A DNA stretch of 64,000 bases from Pseudodesulfovibrio sp. 5S69 (lineage in GTDB: Bacteria > Desulfobacterota > Desulfovibrionia > Desulfovibrionales > Desulfovibrionaceae): the NCBI RefSeq assembly GCF_037094465.1, contig NZ_CP146609.1, positions 1,117,501 through 1,181,500 on the forward strand. Reading direction: 5' to 3'. Positions 43,232-51,996 of this stretch are shown one piece after another. The position numbers and the translations under genes were made by a program. The notes beneath the pieces are model-generated. The model did no database searches. It was not told the DNA's origin and saw only the letters and a program-made list of their open reading frames with translations. Position 1 is the stretch's first letter. The number at the start of each line of letters is the position of its first letter.

Positions 43232-43995
43232 ATGTTGTCGTCTCCAAGATAGGCCTTGATGACGGCCGGGTTGCTCTGGATGTCTTCGGGGGTGCCCTCG
43301 GCGATGGTGGAGCCGAAGTCGATGACCTTGATCCACTGGCACAGCGAGGTGACGACCTTCATCTGGTGCTCGATCATGAAGATGGTGATGTCGAAGCGGT
43401 CGTGGATGCCTCGGACCAGGGTGATCAGGTCTTCCACGTCCTTGGAGTTCAGGCCCGCGGCCGGTTCGTCGAGCAGCAGGAGCTTGGGCCGGATGGACAT
43501 GGCCCGGGCGATCTCCACCCGGCGCTGCAGCCCGTATGGCAGGTTCTTGGGATACTCCATGGCCACCTCGGTCAGGGACATGGCCTCGAGCAGCTCCTCG
43601 GCGATCTCCAGGATGCGCGCTTCGCGGGCGCGGTACCTCTTGCCGCGCAGCACCGAATCCAGAACCGTGTAGCCGAGGCGGTAGTGCTGGGCGATGCGGA
43701 TGTTGTCCAGCACGGTCATGTCGTGCCACAGGCGGATGTTCTGGAAGGTCCTGGCGATGCCCATGGACGTGACCTGGTGGGGCTTGAGCTTTGCCGTGGG
43801 CTTGCCGTCGAAGGTGATGGTCCCCTCGGTGGGCTGGTAGAAGCCGGAGATGAGGTTGAAGATGGTGGTCTTGCCCGCGCCGTTGGGGCCGATCAGCCCC
43901 ATCAGTTCGCCGCCCTGCATGTCCACCGAGAACTCGCTGACGGCCTGGAGGCCGCCGAACCGCTGGGTGAGGCTGTCTATTTTAAGCAGTGACAT
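43228..43995 (-). CDS. livG: Branched-chain amino acid ABC transporter ATPase LivG
   Basis: A 255-residue ABC ATPase: Walker A GPNGAGKTT, signature YGLQRRVEIARA (LivG-type, in place of LSGGQ), Walker B LLLDEPAAGLN, and H-loop MIEHQMK. Pairs with LivF on the membrane dimer LivHM. Four-base overlap with livF, 10-nt gap from livM. Confidence 0.95.
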   Translation of the reverse strand: MSLLKIDSLTQRFGGLQAVSEFSVDMQGGELMGLIGPNGAGKTTIFNLISGFYQPTEGTITFDGKPTAKLKPHQVTSMGIARTFQNIRLWHDMTVLDNIRIAQHYRLGYTVLDSVLRGKRYRAREARILEIAEELLEAMSLTEVAMEYPKNLPYGLQRRVEIARAMSIRPKLLLLDEPAAGLNSKDVEDLITLVRGIHDRFDITIFMIEHQMKVVTSLCQWIKVIDFGSTIAEGTPEDIQSNPAVIKAYLGDDNI

Positions 43996-44005
43996 GAACA
44001 GCCCC

Positions 44006-45100
44006 CTATTTGAACGTGTAGTATTTTTTGAGTTTCGGGAACACGTCCGACAACTCCTTGTTGCCCATGATGCCCTCGGGCCTGAACTGCATGATCAGGA
44101 CCAGGAGCAGCGGGATCATGACCCACTTGATGACGCCCGCGGACGGCTCCCAGTCCGGGAACACGAAGGTGGCCGGGGCCATCAGGAAGTCGATGAGCGC
44201 CTGGGAACGCAGGATCTCGAGCAGGAAGGTGAAGACCACCGCGGAGATAACCGCGCCCGAGAGCGAACCCATGCCGCCCAGGTAGACCATGACCATGGCC
44301 TCGGTGGACTTGAGGATGTTGAACGACTGCGGGTTGACGTAGCCGATCACGTGGGCGAACAGGCCGCCCGCGCACCCGGCCAGACCTGCCGAGATCATGA
44401 AGTTTACGGTTTTGATCTTGTTGGTGTTCACCGACATGATCTCGGCCGCGGTCTCGTCCTGGCACACGGCGTCCACGCCCTTGCCGTAGGTCGAGGTGAT
44501 GAACCGGCGGATGACCCAGATGTCGAAGATGGTGAACAGGATGACGTAGAGCAGGACCCAGGGGAAGTCGTTGTCGCCCGCCAGCCAGGACGGGGTGGAG
44601 TCGACCATGGCCCAGACCGTGTCCTTCATGCCCTGGAAGCCGCGGGAGCCGCCGATCCAGTCCATGTTCTCGATGCCCGAGATGACCATGTAGTTGACCG
44701 CGATGGTGATGATGGCCAGGTAGTCGTCGCGGGTCTTGAACGAGGGCAGGGCCACCAGGATGGAGGACAGGGCCGCCATGAAGCCGCCGATCAGGATGAT
44801 GATCGGGAAGACGAAGTAGGAAGCGGCCGCCGGGAACAGCGGGTCGCCGAACTTGGAGCCGAAGCAGACCACGGACAGGATGGAGGCCACGTAGGCGCCC
44901 ACGCACATGAAGGCCGCGTGGCCGCAGGTGAACTCGCCCATGTTGCCGTTCACCAGGTTCAGCGAGGTGGACATCATGATGTTGATGCCGCCGAACATGA
45001 TGACCGCCTGGATGTAGTTGTCGAGGATGCGGTATTGGGCCAGGACCAGCAGGACCACGGCCGCGAACGCGATCAGGATGTTGAATGAGTATTTCTGCAT
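44006..45100 (-). CDS. livM: Branched-chain amino acid ABC transporter permease LivM
   Basis: A 364-residue permease with about nine to ten membrane helices. NLVNGNMGEFTCGHAAFMCVGAY and the cytoplasmic loop IRRFITSTYGKGVDAVCQDETAA (EAA-like coupling loop) plus YLGGMGSLSGAVISAV are LivM signatures. GGGAG precedes the ATG. It lies 15 nt after livH. Confidence 0.95.
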   Translation of the reverse strand: MQKYSFNILIAFAAVVLLVLAQYRILDNYIQAVIMFGGINIMMSTSLNLVNGNMGEFTCGHAAFMCVGAYVASILSVVCFGSKFGDPLFPAAASYFVFPIIILIGGFMAALSSILVALPSFKTRDDYLAIITIAVNYMVISGIENMDWIGGSRGFQGMKDTVWAMVDSTPSWLAGDNDFPWVLLYVILFTIFDIWVIRRFITSTYGKGVDAVCQDETAAEIMSVNTNKIKTVNFMISAGLAGCAGGLFAHVIGYVNPQSFNILKSTEAMVMVYLGGMGSLSGAVISAVVFTFLLEILRSQALIDFLMAPATFVFPDWEPSAGVIKWVMIPLLLVLIMQFRPEGIMGNKELSDVFPKLKKYYTFK

Positions 45101-45115
45101 GCGCTTGGCTCCCGA

Positions 45116-46027
45116 CTAGATTTTGGTGGACTGCGGCATGCCGAACAGTCCGGTCGGTTTCATCCAGAGAATGATCAGCAGGATGGTGAAGGCGAACAGG
45201 TCGCGGTACGTGGACGGGAACACGGTGACCACGCCCACCTCGATGAAGCCGAGGAGGAAGCCGCCGTAGAATGCGCCCCGGATGTCGCCGATGCCGCCGA
45301 CGACCGCCGCGATGAACGCCTTCCAGCCGATGAGCATGCCCATGAACGGTTCGAGCACCGGGTAGGACATGGCGAAGAGCAGCCCGGCCAGACCGGCGAA
45401 GCCGGAACCCAGGATGAAGGTGAAGACGATGATCTGGTCGATGGGGATGCCCATGAGCGGGATGGCGAACTTGTCGTAGGAGATGCCGCGCATGGCCATG
45501 CCGATCTTGGTCTTGGTGACGATGAAATTGAGGATGACGAAGACGGCGATGGCCGCGAAGATGACGATGACCTTCAGATTGGTCACGGTCACGCCGCCGA
45601 TGTCCCAGATGGTCTTGTGGACCAACTCGGGGAACTTCAACCGGCTGGCGCCGAGCACGGCGAGGTTGGAGTATTCAAGGATCAGGCCGCACATCAGCGC
45701 GGTGATGACCACGTAGAGCCGATGCGCGCCCTTGCGCCGCAGCGGGCGATAGGCCACACGCTCCAGGGTGACGCCCACGCAGGCGGTCAGGAACATGGTC
45801 AGCGGCACGGCGAGCAGGAAGGTCACCATGGGCGACAGTCCGAGCGCCGGACCGAGCATGAATCCGGCCACGAAAAACGCGATGTAGGCGCCGACCATGA
45901 AGATATCGCCGTGGGCGAAGTTGATCAGGCGCAACACGCCGTACACCAGGGTGTAGCCCAACGCGATGAGCGCGTAGAAGCTGCCCCACTGCAGGGCGTT
46001 GATGATGTTTTGAATGATGAAGTCCAC
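45116..46027 (-). CDS. livH: Branched-chain amino acid ABC transporter permease LivH
   Basis: A 303-residue permease. QWGSFYALIALGYTLVYGVL with INFAHGDIFMVGAY is the LivH N-terminus, and the coupling loop TKTKIGMAMRGISYDKFAIP and GGIGDIRGAFYGGFLLG follow. I set the start at the GTG at 46027, behind AAGG with 5 nt spacing, because the longer frame adds an Arg/Pro-rich tail across the intergenic hairpin. Confidence 0.93.
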   Translation of the reverse strand: MDFIIQNIINALQWGSFYALIALGYTLVYGVLRLINFAHGDIFMVGAYIAFFVAGFMLGPALGLSPMVTFLLAVPLTMFLTACVGVTLERVAYRPLRRKGAHRLYVVITALMCGLILEYSNLAVLGASRLKFPELVHKTIWDIGGVTVTNLKVIVIFAAIAVFVILNFIVTKTKIGMAMRGISYDKFAIPLMGIPIDQIIVFTFILGSGFAGLAGLLFAMSYPVLEPFMGMLIGWKAFIAAVVGGIGDIRGAFYGGFLLGFIEVGVVTVFPSTYRDLFAFTILLIILWMKPTGLFGMPQSTKI

Positions 46028-46099
46028 GATAGCCTTCCCTGGGAAATTTCTGAGGATTTCGGGCCGACGGGCGCCCCGGCCCCGGAGGGTGTATACAAG

Positions 46100-46122
46100 A
46101 GCGGGGGCCAACGGCCCCCGCT
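46100..46122 (-). promoter_or_regulatory. Hairpin between livK and livH
   Basis: AGCGGGGGCC-AAC-GGCCCCCGCT lies 25 nt behind livK with no strong T-run on the minus strand. Such stems commonly let the binding-protein gene accumulate more mRNA than the permease genes. Confidence 0.7.
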
Positions 46123-46147
46123 CACCTAACTCGGTGTACTCAAAGGC

Positions 46148-47323
46148 CTACGGGCAGACGGACTGCTCGAAGACGAATTCGCCCTGGTCGGAGATCTTGA
46201 CCACCACGGCGCACTTGATCGGGTCGCCCTGAGCGTCGAACTTGGACTTGCCGGTGATGCCGTCGAAGGACTTGATGGCGGCCAGGCCGTCGCGGATGAG
46301 CTGGCGCTCCTTGCGCGGATTGGAATCAACCTTGCCGGCGTTCTGGATGCCCTGAACGAGCAGGCCGATGGAGTCCCAGGTCAGGGCCGCGTAGTCGGCC
46401 GGGGTGGAACCGTAGGTCTTCTCGTAGCGGTCGATGAAGACCTTGGTGGCGCCGGTGGCGCCGGCCGCGGCGTAGTGGGTGGAGAAGTAGTTGCCGTAGC
46501 ACTGCTCGCCGCAGAGCTTGATCAGGTCGGGGGTGCCCCAGGCGTCGGAGCCCATGAACGGACCCTGGTAGCCGAGGTCACGCGCCTGCTGCACGATCAG
46601 AGCGACCTGGTTGTAGTTGTCGGGCACGAAGATGAAGTCCGGGTTGGCCTTGATGATGGTGGTCAACTGGGCGGAGAAGTCCTGGTCCTTGGTGCCGTGG
46701 GACTCGAAGGCCACGACCGGGCCCAGGCCCTTCTTCTCCCAGGCGGCCTTGAAGATCTCGGCCAGGCCCTTGGAGTAGTCGTTGGACACGTCGAACAGGA
46801 CGGCAGCGGTCTTGGCGCCGAACTTTTCGGAGGCGAAGTCGGCCGCGACCGGGCCCTGGAACGGATCCAGGAAGGCGGCGCGGAAGACCCAGGGGCGGTC
46901 CTTGGTGGTGTCCGGGTTGGTGGACCAGGGGGTGATCATCGGGCAACGGTTATCGTTGCAGGTGCCGCCGGCGGGCACGGCCTGCTTGGAGGAGTTGGGG
47001 CCGATGATGGCGACAACGTTCTCCTGCTCGATGAGCTTGAGGGCCGCGTTGACGGCGGATTCGGCCTTGGACTCGTTGTCCATGTACACGAACTCAAGCT
47101 GGTACTTCTTGCCGCCGACCTCGAGGCCGCCGGCGTCGTTGATATCTTTGAGGTACATCTCGGCGGCCTTCTTGGAACCGTCGCCGACCTCGGGAATGTC
47201 GCCCGTCAGGGGCAGGTTGAAGCCGATCTTGATGGTGTCGGCGGCAAAGGCCGGAACGATCATCAGGAAGCTCAGAACGAACGCGAGAGCCAGCAGGCCC
47301 GTCTTGTGCAAACTCAGTTTCAT
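46148..47323 (-). CDS. livK: Branched-chain amino acid ABC transporter substrate-binding protein
   Basis: A 391-residue periplasmic binding protein of the LivJ/LivK family. Signal peptide (LLALAFVLSFLMIVPAFAA, about 10-28), then DTIKIGFNLPLTGDIPEVGD, VAIIGPNSSKQAVPAG and WAFRAAF-like blocks typical of the Leu/Ile/Val receptor. It captures branched-chain or related amino acids for LivHMGF. AGGAGG 4 nt before the ATG decides the start. It heads the operon. Confidence 0.94.
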   Translation of the reverse strand: MKLSLHKTGLLALAFVLSFLMIVPAFAADTIKIGFNLPLTGDIPEVGDGSKKAAEMYLKDINDAGGLEVGGKKYQLEFVYMDNESKAESAVNAALKLIEQENVVAIIGPNSSKQAVPAGGTCNDNRCPMITPWSTNPDTTKDRPWVFRAAFLDPFQGPVAADFASEKFGAKTAAVLFDVSNDYSKGLAEIFKAAWEKKGLGPVVAFESHGTKDQDFSAQLTTIIKANPDFIFVPDNYNQVALIVQQARDLGYQGPFMGSDAWGTPDLIKLCGEQCYGNYFSTHYAAAGATGATKVFIDRYEKTYGSTPADYAALTWDSIGLLVQGIQNAGKVDSNPRKERQLIRDGLAAIKSFDGITGKSKFDAQGDPIKCAVVVKISDQGEFVFEQSVCP

Positions 47324-47605
47324 TACTCCTCCTCTCATAGGAATTATGGTTGCTGATTGAAACAGTGATGATTCATACACCAAAAGGGGGGTGAGAGGAA
47401 GTGGTTTTCGGTAATACATTTTTGCAAATCTGGCGGTATGGTTGAATTAATTGCGCAGTTCCAGGTGAAAACAGGCCATAATTTCTCGAAAAGAAATTTT
47501 TAGGGGAATAAAATTTTTCATTAATGTGAGAAAACCTCCCGAGTAGCGCCGCCCGGCGTCCGGCGTTTCCGCGAAGCGGGGGACGCGATGCGCCCCCAGG
47601 GCGCG
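47324..47605. other. livK upstream region
   Basis: No gene is supported in this stretch, which runs from livK to the acyl-CoA synthetase terminator. The part near 47400-47530 is A/T-rich and should hold the liv promoter, including TTTCTCGAAAAGAAA (47482-47496), a dyad. I could not single out -35 and -10 boxes with confidence. Confidence 0.4.
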
Positions 47606-47637
47606 AAAAAAGGCCGGTTCCGAGCGGGAACCGGCCC
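47606..47637 (-). terminator. Terminator after the acyl-CoA synthetase
   Basis: GGCCGGTTCC/GGAACCGGCC arms; on the minus strand TTTTTTCG follows. Confidence 0.88.
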
Positions 47638-47671
47638 TTGATTTCGGGCTTGCGGACGGCCTGTGCGGCGG

Positions 47672-49408
47672 TTATTCGCAGGCCTCCCCGGCCTTGGCCT
47701 GCTGCTTGTCCGCCCGGCGCTTCTTCCTGGCCGCGGCCTTGGCTTCCTCTTCCTCGCGCAGGGCGCGGCGCAGGACCTTGCCGACCATGGTCTTGGGCAG
47801 GTCGGTGCGGAACTCCACCTGGCGCGGGACCTTGTAGTTGGCCAGCTTCTCGCGGCAAAACGCGATGACGTCGCAACGCTCCAGCTTTTCGCCGTCGTGG
47901 ACGACCACGTAGGCCTTGATGATCTCGCCGCGCGCCTCGTGAGGAATGCCCACGGACACGGCCTCCTTGATTTTGGGGTGGCCGTGCAGGACCTCGTCGA
48001 TCTCGCGGGGGTAGATGTTGTATCCGCCGGAGATGATCAGGTCCTTTTTGCGGTCCACGATGTAGAAATAGCCTTCCTCGTCCATGGTGGCGATGTCGCC
48101 GGTGTACAGCCAGCCGTTGCGGAGCACGTCGGCCGTGGCGTCGGGCCGGTTGTAGTAGCCCTTCATGACCTGCGGTCCGCGGATGACCAGTTCGCCGCGC
48201 TTGCCCGCGGGCAGCGGCTCGCCGCCCACGTCCATGTCCACGATCTTGGCGTCCGTGTCCGGGAAGGGCAGGCCGATGGAGCCGTTCTTGCTCTTGCCCT
48301 CCAGGGGGTTGAAGTGGGTCACGGGCGAGGCCTCGGTCAGGCCGTACCCCTCGGTGATGGACGTGCCCGAGCGTTCGAGGAATTGCTCCATGTACTCCAC
48401 GGGCATGGGGGCGGACCCGGACACACAGACCTCGATGGATTTGAGGTCGTATTTGTCGATGTCCTTTTGCTGCAACAGCGAAATATACAGGGCGGGCGCG
48501 CCGGGAAAGACCGTGGGCCGGAGCTTGTGGATGCCCTTGAGCACATCCAGCGGCACATAGCGTGGGAACGGGGCCAGGGTCGCGCCCAGGCTGGTCGGCC
48601 AGGCCAGGCATGTGGTCAGCCCATATATATGGAAATAGGGCAGGATGCCGAGGAAGGTCTCCCGCTTTTTGCCCAGGGTGTGCATCATGGACTGGCACTG
48701 CTGCATGTTCGCGCCGATGTTGAAATGGGTCAGGATGCATCCCTTGGCCACGCCGGTGGTCCCGCCGGTGTACTGCAACAGGGCCATGTCGTCGGCCACC
48801 ACCCGCTCGTTGGTGAATTTCTCGCGCCCCTTGGCCAGGGACTTGAAGGGGAGCACGGACTTGCCGTCGAAGGGGACCTTGGGCGTACTGCCGTTCTTCC
48901 GGGCCTGCAGGGCGTAGAGCACGTTCAGGGGAAATTTCAGCCCCTCGCCGATGGAGGTGACGAAGAACTTCTCCACCGGCAGGGAGTCGCGGAGCTTTTC
49001 GAGCTTGGGCCAGAGCAGGTCCAGGGTGATGCAGCAGCGCACCCCGGCGTCGTTGAACTGGTGGATGATCTCGGTCTCCATGTACAGGGGATTGGTCATG
49101 ACCCCCACGGCCCCGGCCCGGAGCACGCCCCAGAAGGCGATGATGGTCTGGGGCAGGTTGGGCAGCATCAGCGCCACCCGGTCGCCCTTGCGGATGCCCG
49201 CCGCGCGGAGGTTGGCGGCCACGATCTCGGTCCGGGCCTTGAGCCCGGCGTAGGTAATCGACCAGTTGCGGAAAACGATGGCCTTGCGCTTGGGCCACTT
49301 GTGCGCGGCCCTGTCCAGGAACTTGAACAGCGGAATTTTCTCGTAATCCAGGGTCGGCGGCACATCCGGATCATAGGATTTGAGCCAGGGGCGGTCGAGT
49401 TGCTCCAT
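47672..49408 (-). CDS. Long-chain acyl-CoA synthetase (AMP-forming)
   Basis: A 578-residue adenylating enzyme that joins fatty acids to CoA with ATP. The P-loop-like LLQYTGGTTGVAKGC, the YGLTEASPV motif, YTGDIATMDEEGYFYIVDR and a late KTMVGKVLRR with the catalytic Lys are in place. The C-terminus is Lys/Arg/Ala-rich. It resembles FadD-type long-chain ligases, though chain length is not proven. AAGGAA precedes the ATG. Single-gene unit. Confidence 0.9.
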   Translation of the reverse strand: MEQLDRPWLKSYDPDVPPTLDYEKIPLFKFLDRAAHKWPKRKAIVFRNWSITYAGLKARTEIVAANLRAAGIRKGDRVALMLPNLPQTIIAFWGVLRAGAVGVMTNPLYMETEIIHQFNDAGVRCCITLDLLWPKLEKLRDSLPVEKFFVTSIGEGLKFPLNVLYALQARKNGSTPKVPFDGKSVLPFKSLAKGREKFTNERVVADDMALLQYTGGTTGVAKGCILTHFNIGANMQQCQSMMHTLGKKRETFLGILPYFHIYGLTTCLAWPTSLGATLAPFPRYVPLDVLKGIHKLRPTVFPGAPALYISLLQQKDIDKYDLKSIEVCVSGSAPMPVEYMEQFLERSGTSITEGYGLTEASPVTHFNPLEGKSKNGSIGLPFPDTDAKIVDMDVGGEPLPAGKRGELVIRGPQVMKGYYNRPDATADVLRNGWLYTGDIATMDEEGYFYIVDRKKDLIISGGYNIYPREIDEVLHGHPKIKEAVSVGIPHEARGEIIKAYVVVHDGEKLERCDVIAFCREKLANYKVPRQVEFRTDLPKTMVGKVLRRALREEEEAKAAARKKRRADKQQAKAGEACE

Positions 49409-49919
49409 CTCAGGGTTCCTTCAAGGGGTTTCGGTGATGAAAATGTGCGGCGAACGTATAATAGGCCGGTGACGGGGTCAATATGGCGCGTTTCAAACAA
49501 CGGGGTCGAATTTTTGACGTTTTTTTCGCGTTCGGCAAGGTCCGTTGCCGAACCGGCCTTCGCTTGGAGGCATGTTGGGAATAAGATTCTTTCATTATAG
49601 TGTGTTGTGGTAAAATCAGGTGCGAGACAAAGCCTGCTTGCCACCCTTGGCAAACTCCTTGCAGATACCCCCGCACGCCCCTTTCGGGGGAAATCATTGC
49701 CCGCCGGCTAAAGTCAGAGCCGGAACGCGCCGATTATTCAATATGTCAACGATTGATCGGCGGGCGGGCTCGGCGGAGGGTGCGGCAGACGTCCGGGAAA
49801 GCCCGGTCCAGGCCCGAGTTGACAGGTAAGGTGGCCGTGTCTAGAGTGAAATCCTCGGCAAAGCCGGACGCCTCTTCGAACGGATGCATCATTGACCGAA
49901 CGAATGACCGAGAAGTTGT
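49409..49919. other. 511-nt intergenic stretch with a promoter at 49819-49847
   Basis: No gene is supported. Near its right end TTGACA (49819-49824), 17 nt, and TAGAGT (49842-49847) form a good promoter for the regulator/neuB unit. An inverted repeat GCCGAT...ATCGGC spans 49729-49762, and a short CCCC-TTTC-GGGG stem lies at about 49679-49690. The left part is upstream of the acyl-CoA synthetase on the other strand. Confidence 0.5.
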
Positions 49920-50567
49920 ATGGCTGAATACGCTGAAAATGTGGTGACCGGAATGCTGATAACCGAAGGGTGCTACCTCAGGCCGAGCAAGAGCACCCGA
50001 GTCCTGGCCATCCTGGACGCCCTGTCCAGGGATTCCAGCCTGTCCCAGTACGAGTTGGGAAGACGGCTGCATCTGTCCGGGGCCATGGTCAACCAGTACC
50101 TCAAGCAGTTGCAGGCCGACGGGCTGGTCGAGTTCCTCCCGGTCAACGGCAAGAGCTACAACTACACCCTGACGGAACAGGGCCGCCGCTCGCGGCAACG
50201 GATGTTTTCGGACTATTCCTCGGAAACCGTCCGGCTCTATTCCACCATCAAGGAGTTCGTGCTCGACAAGCTCAAGGGCCTGGATGAAGAAGGCAAGCGG
50301 GACCTCGCGCTCTTTGGTGCGTCCGAGACCTGCGAAGTGGTCCTGTCCGCTCTGCGCGGCTCCCGCTTCCGGATCAAGGTCCTGCTGGACAACGACACCG
50401 AAAAACAGGGGCAGATTTTCAACGGACACGTGGTTTCCGCACCGCATGTCCTGGATCAGGTGGACTGCGATGCCGTGGTCATCACCTCCTTTGGCAAGCA
50501 GGGCGAGATCTATGAACAGGTCAAGCCCTATTCCGAAAAGCGCGGATTTCAAATCGTGAGATTCTGA
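49920..50567 (+). CDS. Winged-helix regulator fused to a Rossmann-like sensor domain
   Basis: A 215-residue protein. Residues about 25-85 are a MarR-type winged helix (ILDALSRDSSLSQYELGRRL, SGAMVNQYLKQLQADGLVEF). Residues about 125-215 look like a Rossmann/CoA-binding-like domain (LALFGASETCEVVLSAL ... KVLLDNDTEKQGQIFNGHVV ... CDAVVITSFGKQGEI), as found in nucleotide-sugar epimerase or acyltransferase N-domains. It may sense a sugar nucleotide or CoA compound. neuB begins 2 nt after its stop, so the two are coupled. The start could also be the ATG 33 nt downstream. Confidence 0.78.
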   Translation: MAEYAENVVTGMLITEGCYLRPSKSTRVLAILDALSRDSSLSQYELGRRLHLSGAMVNQYLKQLQADGLVEFLPVNGKSYNYTLTEQGRRSRQRMFSDYSSETVRLYSTIKEFVLDKLKGLDEEGKRDLALFGASETCEVVLSALRGSRFRIKVLLDNDTEKQGQIFNGHVVSAPHVLDQVDCDAVVITSFGKQGEIYEQVKPYSEKRGFQIVRF

Positions 50568-50569
50568 TT

Positions 50570-51661
50570 ATGAAACAGATTCAATCCGTCACATTGCGTT
50601 CGGGCGTCACCATCGGCAAGGGCCATCCCTGCTTCGTGGTCGCGGAAATCGGCAACAATCATCAGGGCGAATTCAACATCGCCAGGCAGATGATCGACGA
50701 GGCCGCGTCCGCTGGGGTCCAGGGGGTCAAATTCCAGAAGCGGGACAGCGAGGCGCTGCTCACCCGGCAGGGCCGGGCCGCTCCCTACACTGGTCCCAAC
50801 AGCTTCGGCCCGACCTACGGCGAACACCGCGCCGCGCTCGAGCTGTCCATCGAAGAGATGGCCCGGCTCAAGGAATACTCCGAATCCCTGGGCCTGGTCT
50901 TTTTCGCCTCGGCCTGGGACGACCCGAGCCTGGCCCAGATCCTGGACCTGGACGTGGAACTGCTCAAGATCAGTTCCGCCGAACTGGTCAACGTGCCCCT
51001 GGTGCGCAAGTACGCCAAGGCCGACATTCCGGTCATCCTGTCCACCGGTATGAGCGGTCTGGACGACATCGACGTGGCCATGGCCGAAATCCGCGCCTAC
51101 CACGACGACGTCATCCTCCTGCACTGCAATTCCACCTACCCGTGCCCCGAGGAACACATCGGCCTGCCGGTCATGGACGCCCTGCGCGAACGCTACGGCG
51201 TGCCGGTCGGCTACTCCGGGCACGAGAAGGGCATCGGCCCCAGCGTGGCCGCGGCCGCCCTGGGCGCGTGCGTGGTCGAGCGCCATTTCACTCTGGACAA
51301 GACCCTCAAGGGTACCGACCACCAGGCCTCCCTTGAACCCGCGCAACTGGCCGCCATGGTGACCATGATCCGCGAGGTCGAAAAGGCCGTCCAGGTCAAG
51401 GGCAAGGTCGTCTTCCCCGACGAACAGGCCGCCGCCAAGAAGCTGCGCAAGTGCATCGTCTTCTCCCGCGACCTGCCCGCCGGGCACATTCTCACCGAGG
51501 CCGACCTGACCACCCGCTGCCCGCGCGTGGGCGTCTCCCCGGTCCACTGGGACGAAGTCCTCGGCGCGGCCCTCAACCGTTCGGTCAAGCACGAGGAACC
51601 CGTCCAATGGGATGCCCTCAGCCTGACCCAATCCGTCTGCGCAGGCGCCGCCTCGTCGTAG
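50570..51661 (+). CDS. NeuB-family sialic/pseudaminic acid synthase
   Basis: A 363-residue PEP-dependent synthase of 9-carbon acids (NeuB/PseI/LegI family). FVVAEIGNNHQGEFNIARQM, VKFQKRD, LKISSAELVNVPLV, LLHCNSTYPCPEEHIGL and GYSGHEKG are the barrel signatures. A C-terminal antifreeze-like SAF domain (about 295-350; CIVFSRDLPAGHILTEADL) completes the family plan. It probably makes a sialic-acid-like sugar for flagellin or LPS. No CMP-transferase gene adjoins, so the exact product is open. Confidence 0.9.
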   Translation: MKQIQSVTLRSGVTIGKGHPCFVVAEIGNNHQGEFNIARQMIDEAASAGVQGVKFQKRDSEALLTRQGRAAPYTGPNSFGPTYGEHRAALELSIEEMARLKEYSESLGLVFFASAWDDPSLAQILDLDVELLKISSAELVNVPLVRKYAKADIPVILSTGMSGLDDIDVAMAEIRAYHDDVILLHCNSTYPCPEEHIGLPVMDALRERYGVPVGYSGHEKGIGPSVAAAALGACVVERHFTLDKTLKGTDHQASLEPAQLAAMVTMIREVEKAVQVKGKVVFPDEQAAAKKLRKCIVFSRDLPAGHILTEADLTTRCPRVGVSPVHWDEVLGAALNRSVKHEEPVQWDALSLTQSVCAGAASS

Positions 51662-51680
51662 ACGCCGAGTAAGCGAAATG

Positions 51681-51719
51681 GAAGTGCGGACGCGCGTGGA
51701 GCGTCCGCACTTTTTTTGT
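51681..51719 (+). terminator. Terminator after the NeuB-family gene
   Basis: AAGTGCGGACGC/GCGTCCGCACTT arms, then seven T residues. Confidence 0.92.
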
Positions 51720-51821
51720 CTCCGACGGCCGGGGGAAGGACTGTTTTTATATGGGCTCCATATCGTCATCCTTCGGCGTGCGCTCGTCCTTGCCGAAGGC
51801 ACATAAAAAGTTTGGGAGGGT

Positions 51822-51896
51822 CCAGGGAACCTTTTTCAAAAGGTTCCCTGGCGGGGTCTGGGGCAGCGCCCCAGCGGGGTTCGGGGCAGTGCCCCG
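51822..51896 (+). repeat. Dispersed GC-rich double-hairpin repeat, copy 1
   Basis: A CCAGGGAACC/GGTTCCCTGG stem (51822-51853) is followed by a 37-nt block (51860-51896) with two nested GGGGC...GCCCC dyads. The 37-nt block recurs inverted at 58981-59017 with two differences. The rest of the gap 51720-51996 holds no gene. Confidence 0.85.
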
Positions 51897-51996
51897 GCCT
51901 CCGGAGGCAACAGTCTATACGTAAATTATCATTCATCTCGGGCGTGGAGCGTGCTAGGAGGTGAGGCATGGCCGCAACCGTGCCGGAGGAGGGCGA

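Noticed and set aside
42494..43729. Long minus-strand frame fusing livF with out-of-frame livG sequence
   Set aside because: The LivF protein starts at 43231; the upstream part is an alternative frame of livG.
47663..49600. 645-codon frame antisense to the acyl-CoA synthetase
   Set aside because: Shadow of a GC-rich gene; the real gene on the other strand has every family motif.
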